In this document: piece by piece, positions 1 through 4,462 of the stretch
Position numbering within the stretch: the stretch's first letter is position 1
Layout: each line of letters begins with the position of its first letter
Assembly (NCBI GenBank): GCA_041481485.1
Contig: JBGPBY010000453.1
Span: forward strand, 1-6,102
Reading direction: 5' to 3'
Source: JBGPBY01 sp041481485
GTDB lineage: Bacteria; Acidobacteriota; Terriglobia; 20CM-2-55-15
DNA length: 6,102 bases
The notes under the pieces: model-generated
Told to the model about the DNA's origin: nothing
Seen by the model: only the letters and a program-made list of their open reading frames with translations
The model's database searches: none
Program-made: the position numbers and the translations under genes

Positions 1-61
1 ATTGAATATTTCTTCACACCTTCTATGACCGCGCCTACAGTCCGCTGTCCGTCAATGCCTC

Positions 62-1792
62 CTACGGCTTGCTGATGGCCTCGAGAAACGCTGTAACGTC
101 GTCAATTTGAGTATCAGTCATATCGAAAAGCGCCTGGAACCGCGTTCCGTTGATTTCCTGCCCAGTGGGGCTCTGCCGGAAGTCCGGGCTTTTATAGAAC
201 TCCACCGCCGAGCGCAGGTTGGTGAACAGCAGCGACCGCCCGGGAAGCGCTGTCGTGTTGTTGCCCGCAGCACCATTGTGAAAGAAGTGGGTTTTCCTCA
301 GTCCGAAGAGCTGCGGAATTTGGAACTTTCCGGTGTTGTCGCCATCGTCCAACGTTGGCGTTCGCCCGAATCTTTGGCCAAAAGCTTCCACTCCGGTATC
401 CAGATTTAGAGTGGCTCCGGTAACGGGGTTTGTTCCATCGTGGACGGTACCTTGATGGCAAGCGCCACAAGAGTTTGCCGCCAGAAAGAAATTTCGGCCG
501 CGTACTTCCGGCCGGTTTGTATCCGTGGCAAGCGCATCGGATTTCGTACTCAACAGGCTGCCGCGGCCCGAGACTTTGAAATTTCCATTTAACGGTGAGC
601 TTAGAGAAAGCTGAAATGCTTCGAGAGCCTGCAGCTGCGCTGTCGTGGGCGTCTGGAAATCCACACCGGCTACGCGATTCAACGTTTTCGTGAAATGCTG
701 GAAGACGGCACCAGCTGAAAAAATCTGCAGGTCCGCACAACAGGCGCTATCGCCATAAGGCTCCGTGAAGGAAAGGTTGAAGAGCGCCGGCGTCATCCGG
801 AATACGGGAGGGCGCAGCAATTTGCCGGTTGCCGAGTCCCTTTCAGTCCCATCGATGTTTTCCAAGATCAACCCCTTGCTTGTCATCAGGAATCGAGACT
901 CGAACGCAGGTTGAAGTGGGTCCGCCTCACTGAAATCGGGGAGATTCTGATTCCCTATGAAAACAAACAGCGGATCGCCTGGAAGAAGTGTGCTGATGAA
1001 TGTGGAGTCGATCGTTGTTTCAAAATCCAGTCGATGACAGGTGGCGCAGGTCCTGCCATTGCCACCGAAGGTTCCATTGGTGAACAAATCTTTTCCCTGG
1101 GCGACAAGGGAAACCGGCTTGTTCGACTTGCCGTTTTGAGCAAACGCGGGCGTCACACCGAGCAGGCTGTCAAAGCTGAGGCGATTCGTCCTGCTCTTTT
1201 CGAGTTTTGCTTCGCGGCCGATCAGATAGCGAATCGATTGCATGCCGCCAATGACGAATTCCGGCTTGCGGCCCGGAGAAACGCGCATCACGGCAGCCAT
1301 ATTGACTTCGAAATTCTCCAACTGTCTGGGATCGATGTTGGCCATCAAGGCCCCCGATTCGGGAAGCGTTCCCAGATTCAGGATGTGGTCGCCGTTCGAT
1401 TCCAAATCGATCGCGGCGGTATTGTTGGGTCCGGGCACATCCTCGACAAACCACAGCTGGTAGGCCGACCCGGCGGGGTTGGGATCAAGCCCATTCACCG
1501 ATACCTGAATGGATCCTGTTCCGAAGTTGATCTGGACTTTGCCACTGGCCCTCGTAAAGTGTTCAGAGAACGCCCGGGAGAATGTCAACGGGATTGGGGT
1601 CTGTGAGTAGAGATGCTGAGACTCGTATTCCGTTTCGATCCAGGACTGAAGCTTTTCGCCTTGCCGAATGGACCAGGGGTCGGCGATTCCGGGTTCGAGT
1701 GAATTCGGGTTTCGCCTGGATACAAGCGATGCCCCAATAGTGGCGGCAAGAGTGAGTAGAACAATGGTGAAGATTCGGCGGCGCGCTGTCAT
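62..1792 (-). CDS. Exported di-haem cytochrome c peroxidase/MauG-like protein with an extra N-terminal domain
   Basis: Encodes 576 residues. I chose the ATG at 1792 over the in-frame ATG at 1846 because a strong Shine-Dalgarno lies 8 nt upstream and the protein then begins with a clean export signal (MTARRRIFTIVLL..., basic n-region, hydrophobic residues about 7-24). No obvious cleavage site follows, so it may stay as a membrane anchor. Residues about 84-185 form a beta-rich domain containing AYQLWFVED and resembling the C-terminal domain of RskA-type anti-sigma factors; this likeness is my inference. A linker with VTPAFAQ (213-219) leads into the cytochrome part. The first haem motif is CATCH (249-253) and the second CGACH (442-446), followed by FQIPQLFGL and FFHNGA (about 504-508), the usual closing region of this superfamily. 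Expected role: periplasmic electron transfer or peroxide/organic oxidation; substrate unknown. The cytochrome half contains no tryptophan, so the inter-haem Trp typical of true peroxidases and MauG is missing. Residues 351-352 are an unusual Cys-Cys pair. No operon partner is visible in the window. Confidence 0.9.
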   Translation of the reverse strand: MTARRRIFTIVLLTLAATIGASLVSRRNPNSLEPGIADPWSIRQGEKLQSWIETEYESQHLYSQTPIPLTFSRAFSEHFTRASGKVQINFGTGSIQVSVNGLDPNPAGSAYQLWFVEDVPGPNNTAAIDLESNGDHILNLGTLPESGALMANIDPRQLENFEVNMAAVMRVSPGRKPEFVIGGMQSIRYLIGREAKLEKSRTNRLSFDSLLGVTPAFAQNGKSNKPVSLVAQGKDLFTNGTFGGNGRTCATCHRLDFETTIDSTFISTLLPGDPLFVFIGNQNLPDFSEADPLQPAFESRFLMTSKGLILENIDGTERDSATGKLLRPPVFRMTPALFNLSFTEPYGDSACCADLQIFSAGAVFQHFTKTLNRVAGVDFQTPTTAQLQALEAFQLSLSSPLNGNFKVSGRGSLLSTKSDALATDTNRPEVRGRNFFLAANSCGACHQGTVHDGTNPVTGATLNLDTGVEAFGQRFGRTPTLDDGDNTGKFQIPQLFGLRKTHFFHNGAAGNNTTALPGRSLLFTNLRSAVEFYKSPDFRQSPTGQEINGTRFQALFDMTDTQIDDVTAFLEAISKP

Positions 1793-1800
1793 GCTGGGAG

Positions 1801-1809
1801 CTCCTTCCT
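1801..1809 (-). promoter_or_regulatory. Shine-Dalgarno of the di-haem cytochrome gene
   Basis: On the minus strand this reads AGGAAGGAG, with the AAGGAG core ending 8 nt before the ATG at 1792. It decides the start in favour of 1792 over the ATG at 1846, which has no comparable site at normal spacing. Confidence 0.75.
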
Positions 1810-1919
1810 GAATGTGAAACCGTTTTTGCACTACGGTGCCGCACATCCTACATTCATCGGGATCTCCGGATTGTCACGATAGTGTCAGGAATTGAAGTTG
1901 ATTGCGTAAAGATTCAAAG

Positions 1920-1945
1920 CGGTGCAGTCGGCACAAGACGCACCG
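1920..1945. repeat. Bulged inverted repeat, possible hairpin
   Basis: Arms CGGTGC (1920-1925) and GCACCG (1940-1945) pair perfectly. GTC/GAC (1927-1929 with 1937-1939) extends the stem to 9 bp around one bulged base, leaving a 7-nt loop. No T-run follows on either strand, so it is not a standard intrinsic terminator. It could be a protein-binding site, an RNA structure or chance. Confidence 0.35.
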
Positions 1946-2050
1946 TCCTGTCGAAGAGAAACGTGCGCTTGCCGCATTTCTGAGGTCAATGAACGGTCGA
2001 GTGTTCGAAGGCTCCCATTAAATTTTAAGAATATGGCGCCGAGCCATGTG

Positions 2051-2066
2051 AACTCATTATTGAGTT
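2051..2066. promoter_or_regulatory. Palindromic candidate operator upstream of mntA
   Basis: AACTCA (2051-2056) and TGAGTT (2061-2066) are perfect inverted repeats separated by TTAT. The right arm ends on the first base of the TAGAAT hexamer and lies 11 nt before the mntA GTG. A bound protein here would block transcription of mntA-hepT, the usual autoregulation geometry of toxin-antitoxin operons. The bases are seen directly; operator function is inferred. Confidence 0.4.
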
Positions 2067-2071
2067 AGAAT
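2066..2071 (+). promoter_or_regulatory. Candidate -10 element (TAGAAT) of mntA-hepT
   Basis: TAGAAT matches the sigma-70 -10 consensus at five of six positions. Its end lies 6 nt before the GTG at 2078, so transcription would begin at or next to the start codon. No good -35 hexamer is seen at 16-18 nt spacing. The same bases include the in-frame TAG stop (2066-2068) that rules out an upstream start for mntA. Confidence 0.35.
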
Positions 2072-2077
2072 TCTCGG

Positions 2078-2482
2078 GTGTCCTCTTCAAATTCTCAGCT
2101 AAAGCAAGCCGTCGTGAACGCCCTGAGCCTGCGATCGGATATCGTTTTGGCCATTCTGTTTGGTTCGCTGGCAGCAGGAACGGAACGGGCCGAGAGCGAT
2201 ATTGACGTCGCGGTAGACGCCGGCCACACACTTAGCGCCCACGAGAAGATGGAATTAATTGCGAAGCTGGCGGAAACTACCGGCCGCACCATCGACCTTG
2301 TGGATCTACGCGTCGCAGGAGAACCGCTGCTGGGACAGGTTCTCTCGCATGGAGAACGGATCCTGGGAAGTGATACGCGCTACGCAAACCTGATTCGCAA
2401 GCACCTCTTTGACAAAGAGGATTTCCTGCCATATCGAGAGAGAATCCTGCTGGAAAGGCGGCAGGGATGGATCGGGAAGTAG
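2078..2482 (+). CDS. mntA: MntA-like minimal nucleotidyltransferase antitoxin
   Basis: A 134-residue protein of the MNT (minimal nucleotidyltransferase) family, the antitoxin half of HEPN/MNT modules. The signature GSx10DxD is exact: G29, S30, D41 and D43 in ILFGSLAAGTERAESDIDVAV. A third candidate metal-binding acid, D76, sits in TIDLVDL. In characterised MntA-HepT pairs the antitoxin transfers AMP to the tyrosine of the HEPN RNase motif and so neutralises it; the intact motif suggests the same here. The start is GTG at 2078. An in-frame TAG at 2066-2068 excludes longer versions, and the next in-frame GTG (codon 13) would cut into the first helix. No Shine-Dalgarno precedes the GTG, but a -10-like TAGAAT does, suggesting a leaderless message. 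The gene overlaps hepT by 16 nt, so the two are almost certainly co-transcribed and translationally coupled. The length is normal for the family and nothing looks broken. Confidence 0.92.
   Translation: MSSSNSQLKQAVVNALSLRSDIVLAILFGSLAAGTERAESDIDVAVDAGHTLSAHEKMELIAKLAETTGRTIDLVDLRVAGEPLLGQVLSHGERILGSDTRYANLIRKHLFDKEDFLPYRERILLERRQGWIGK
2452..2458 (+). promoter_or_regulatory. Shine-Dalgarno of hepT inside mntA
   Basis: GGAAAGG lies within the 3' end of mntA, 8 nt before the hepT ATG at 2467. It supports that ATG as the start and allows hepT its own ribosome loading. Confidence 0.5.
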
Positions 2483-2883
2483 TCGAAGAGAAATTGGAAT
2501 CGCTGCGCCGCTGTATCCATCGCGTTACTGAAAAATGTCCTCGCGACGTTGAAACTCTGAAACGCGATCTGGACCTCCAGGATATCATCGCCCTGAACCT
2601 CTCTCGTGCTGTGCAAATCTGCGTTGACATCGGTGCACATCTCGTCGCCGGTCTTGAATTGCCGCCTCCCGATTCGATGGGACAGACATTCGACGTTCTG
2701 TCCAAAGCCGGAATTATTCCAGAGGAGTTGGGAGCGAAGCTCAAAAAAGCTGTTGGTTTTCGCAACATCGCTGTGCACAACTATGAAGAGATCAACTGGA
2801 CGATCGTCCATGCCATTGCGCTCCATCACGTCGGAGACTTCAGCGAATTCGCGAAAATCGTAGCGTCAAGGATGGATGGGTAA
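2467..2883 (+). CDS. hepT: HepT-like HEPN-domain RNase toxin
   Basis: A 138-residue, mainly helical protein of the HEPN family (DUF86/HepT type). The catalytic motif Rx4HxY is intact as R99, H104 and Y106 in RNIAVHNY, preceded by the usual helix ending KKAVGFRN. LDLQDIIALNLSRAVQICVDIGAHLV (about 35-60) is the typical second helix. HEPN toxins of this kind are metal-independent RNases that dimerise to form the active site; Y106 is the expected target of AMP transfer by the MntA partner. The start ATG overlaps the end of mntA by 16 nt and has GGAAAGG 8 nt upstream. Antitoxin precedes toxin, and the overlap fixes their stoichiometry. There is no sign of inactivation, so the module is predicted to be functional. 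The RNA target cannot be read from the sequence. Confidence 0.93.
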   Translation: MDREVVEEKLESLRRCIHRVTEKCPRDVETLKRDLDLQDIIALNLSRAVQICVDIGAHLVAGLELPPPDSMGQTFDVLSKAGIIPEELGAKLKKAVGFRNIAVHNYEEINWTIVHAIALHHVGDFSEFAKIVASRMDG

Positions 2884-2937
2884 GGTTGATGGTCTTTTCG
2901 GCGCCGCGTCGAGCTGGAACAAGATACGTCGTTCTGA

Positions 2938-2946
2938 TGTCATAAT
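2938..2946 (+). promoter_or_regulatory. Candidate extended -10 promoter of the 86-residue gene
   Basis: TGTCATAAT has the extended -10 form TGn followed by CATAAT (five of six consensus bases). It ends 6 nt before the ATG at 2953, so a transcript would start at about the start codon. No -35 consensus is evident, which extended -10 promoters can do without. Confidence 0.4.
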
Positions 2947-2952
2947 TGAATA

Positions 2953-3213
2953 ATGTCAAAACGTTTGTCTGCACTCGCAAGCTGGTCACCCGAACAGATC
3001 GAGCTGGGCAGAAAATGGGTCCGAACCTGGCAAACGGCTGGAGATAGACTCGAGCGCGTACGCAGAGAAGAATTGCGGAACATCGATCCCATGCGTGCCA
3101 TAGTCCTGCTTTCCAGTCCGGCGGATTACACCGTTGAGCCGCGGGTTCCGAAGCCGACTTCCGGACTCGTTGAACAGCAGCGATGGTTTTCGAAAGCCCG
3201 CCGCCGTGATTGA
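2953..3213 (+). CDS. Small conserved-looking protein of unknown function
   Basis: An 86-residue soluble protein with no signal peptide or membrane segment. The first half is a charged, amphipathic helical region with three tryptophans (W12, W22, W26) and a dense Arg/Glu patch (LERVRREELRNID, about 33-45). The second half is proline-containing and ends in TSGLVEQQRWFSKARRRD. I have an impression of similar short proteins in other bacteria, with a ReelRxxD-like core and an SGLVEQQxWF tail, but I cannot name the family. It begins 69 nt after hepT on the same strand. Read-through from the toxin-antitoxin operon is possible, although an extended -10 just upstream suggests its own promoter. There is no Shine-Dalgarno. 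Coding status is inferred from composition; a role with MntA/HepT is not shown. Confidence 0.6.
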   Translation: MSKRLSALASWSPEQIELGRKWVRTWQTAGDRLERVRREELRNIDPMRAIVLLSSPADYTVEPRVPKPTSGLVEQQRWFSKARRRD

Positions 3214-3312
3214 ACTCTTTCACGTTGCCGTTGAACTCCAAAAAACATGCTCCGCGGAAGATCTGGTTGTCATGAATGGTGCGAATTCTAACACGGAGAA
3301 ATTAGCTTTGAA

Positions 3313-3336
3313 ATGGTGCACAGTCTTTGTCACCAT
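3313..3336 (+). promoter_or_regulatory. Hairpin directly upstream of the SMP-30-like gene
   Basis: ATGGTG (3313-3318) pairs perfectly with CACCAT (3331-3336). ACA/TGT (3320-3322 with 3328-3330) extends the stem to 9 bp with a single bulged C and a 5-nt loop. It ends 8 nt before the ATG at 3345, where a ribosome binding site would normally be, and no Shine-Dalgarno is visible there. A translational control element or operator is possible. No T-run follows, so a terminator is unlikely. Confidence 0.4.
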
Positions 3337-3344
3337 CGTTCGCC

Positions 3345-4292
3345 ATGAATATCAAAAGCGTTCTTCGACTGTTCCTTGTTCTTGCGCCTGGCGCTCCGTT
3401 GGCGCTGGGATTTCAGCAGACGCCTTCCGCGCCCTTTGAAGGTATTCCCGGTGTTGTTGCAAAGTCTGAGACGGTGCAGCTCGTAAAGGAAGGGTTCAAC
3501 TTTACCGAAGGGCCGGTCGGGACTGCGGATGGCGGACTGTATTTTTCCGACATCACCAACGCGAACCGCACCTACCGCATGGATCCCAAAGGCGGGATCA
3601 CCGTTTATCGTGAACAGACCGGTGGCGGCAACGGTCTCGCGGTGAACAAGGCTGGCGAACTCTTCACGGTTGAAGGGGAGAGCAAGCGCTTGACGAAATT
3701 TGCCGGTGGAAAAGTCACCGTGCTTACGGAAGGCAGCGCCGGGAAACCACTGATGTCGCCGAATGACATCTTTCTCGATGCGAAGGGCGGCGTGTATTTT
3801 ACCGACCCTGGTCCGCGTCCAGCCGTCGTGGGACGAACGGTGTACATCTATTACCTTCCGCCGGGGGCGAAGAGCCCCGTGGTTTTGGACGATACCTTCC
3901 TGCGGCCGAACGGAATCATTCTGCGTGTCAATGGCAAGACCCTGTACGCGAACGACGCCGTCAACGACTCCATCATGGCCTGGGACGTCCAGCCGGACGG
4001 GACGGTTAAAAATCGCCGTACGTTTGCGAAGCTGCGGGATATTCCTACTGGTCAGAACAGTGGTGGCGACGGTATCGCCGTTGACCGTGAGGATCGCCTC
4101 TACGTCACAGCCCTCACTGGCGTGCAGGTCTTCGACAAAGCAGGAAAATACCTTGGCAATATCCCGGTTCCACGCCAGCCGTCGAACCTGGCGTTTTCAG
4201 GTCCTGACCGAAGGATGCTATACATCACGGCCCGCGAAGGCTTGTATCGGCTGAAGACGCTGGCTCAGGGACCGGACCGGCCAGGAAAATGA
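3345..4292 (+). CDS. Exported SMP-30/gluconolactonase-like beta-propeller hydrolase
   Basis: A 315-residue protein of the SMP-30/gluconolactonase/LRE-like family: six-bladed, metal-dependent lactonases acting on sugar lactones or related esters. I use ATG 3345 rather than TTG 3327 because it gives a signal peptide directly (MNIKSVLRLFLVLAPGAPLALG, residues 1-22, cleavage around 22-25), so it should be exported. Metal-site residues expected in the family are present: E55 (FTEGP), N140 (MSPNDIF) or N189 (LRPNGII), and D242 (GGDGIAVD). Repeating blade motifs are clear: GLYFSDI, GGVYFTDPG, TLYANDA, RLYVTA and MLYITA. The mature length of about 290 suits a complete propeller. The true substrate is unknown, since many such proteins are annotated as gluconolactonase without proof. 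No Shine-Dalgarno is seen; a hairpin occupies the upstream region. The stop overlaps a tiny ATG frame at 4289. Confidence 0.9.
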   Translation: MNIKSVLRLFLVLAPGAPLALGFQQTPSAPFEGIPGVVAKSETVQLVKEGFNFTEGPVGTADGGLYFSDITNANRTYRMDPKGGITVYREQTGGGNGLAVNKAGELFTVEGESKRLTKFAGGKVTVLTEGSAGKPLMSPNDIFLDAKGGVYFTDPGPRPAVVGRTVYIYYLPPGAKSPVVLDDTFLRPNGIILRVNGKTLYANDAVNDSIMAWDVQPDGTVKNRRTFAKLRDIPTGQNSGGDGIAVDREDRLYVTALTGVQVFDKAGKYLGNIPVPRQPSNLAFSGPDRRMLYITAREGLYRLKTLAQGPDRPGK

Positions 4293-4348
4293 TTGCAAAG
4301 AGAATTGACGACGTGATTTTCCCGGGTCATGGCACACTGATGAAATGA
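4289..4348 (+). CDS. Possible 19-residue coupled mini-ORF
   Basis: The ATG at 4289 overlaps the SMP-30-like gene's TGA as ATGA. The frame reads MIAKRIDDVIFPGHGTLMK and ends in a TGA (4346-4348) that again overlaps the next ATG (4345) as ATGA. AGGA at 4283-4286 is a weak, too-close ribosome site. The double ATGA linkage would couple translation of the propeller to the basic peptide downstream. A 20-codon frame is easily open by chance, so this may only be a spacer. I recognise no family. Confidence 0.25.
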   Translation: MIAKRIDDVIFPGHGTLMK

Positions 4349-4413
4349 GTAAAGACAAACGCGGCCGCGAAAAACGAAAACCGAAGCAAGTCAAGACGAC
4401 GACGAAGAAGTAA
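4345..4413 (+). CDS. Lysine/arginine-rich 22-residue peptide
   Basis: A very short frame beginning MSKDKRGREKRKPK and ending in a Thr/Lys tail. It is strongly basic and predicted disordered, with no hydrophobic core. It resembles from memory a group of tiny bacterial hypothetical proteins starting M(S/A)KDKRGRE.KKPK, often 20-60 residues; I cannot confirm this without a search. Its function is unknown; nucleic-acid or ribosome binding would fit the charge but is speculation. It has no Shine-Dalgarno. Its ATG overlaps the stop of the preceding mini-ORF, so coupling to the upstream gene is the likeliest route to translation. The radical SAM gene starts 49 nt later. Confidence 0.5.
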   Translation: MSKDKRGREKRKPKQVKTTTKK

Positions 4414-4443
4414 TCAAACGAGTCTTCGTCAGGGCCTTCCACC

Positions 4444-4452
4444 TGTTACAAT
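4444..4452 (+). promoter_or_regulatory. Candidate extended -10 promoter of the radical SAM gene
   Basis: TGTTACAAT combines TGn with TACAAT (five of six consensus bases). It ends 10 nt before the ATG at 4463, implying a 5' leader of only about 3-5 nt. No good -35 is seen (TTCGTC around 4425-4430 is weak). It gives the radical SAM gene its own promoter separate from the propeller gene. Confidence 0.45.
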
Positions 4453-4462
4453 CTCGGCTCAA

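Larger units (their letters stand above)
1793..2077. other. Divergent intergenic region between the cytochrome gene and mntA
   Basis: I see no credible gene in these 285 bp. They hold the cytochrome gene's ribosome binding site, a weak imperfect dyad at 1872-1887 (TGTCACGATAGTGTCA), a bulged hairpin at 1920-1945, an AT-rich patch around 2018-2035 and the palindrome plus -10-like site just before mntA. A sigma-70-type promoter for the cytochrome gene is not convincing: no -35/-10 pair with 16-18 nt spacing stood out on the minus strand. Confidence 0.6.

Noticed and set aside
911..1606. 231-codon open frame on the plus strand inside the cytochrome gene
   Set aside because: Antisense shadow of a gene supported by two CxxCH motifs, a signal sequence and a ribosome binding site. 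No recognisable motif in its translation.
1793..1846. In-frame N-terminal extension of the cytochrome from the ATG at 1846
   Set aside because: It would put 18 polar residues before the export signal and would bury the good AGGAAGGAG site within the coding region.
1872..1887. TGTCACGATAGTGTCA as an operator for the cytochrome gene
   Set aside because: The dyad has mismatches in both arms and no neighbouring promoter could be identified, so it is only noted under the intergenic region.
2277..2829. Overlapping minus-strand open frames of 149-167 codons across mntA-hepT
   Set aside because: They lie opposite two motif-complete genes and have no domain-like composition.
3134..3439. 101-codon plus-strand frame overlapping the 86-residue gene and the start of the SMP-30-like gene
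   Set aside because: It conflicts with both neighbours, including a clear signal peptide, and its translation matches nothing I recognise.
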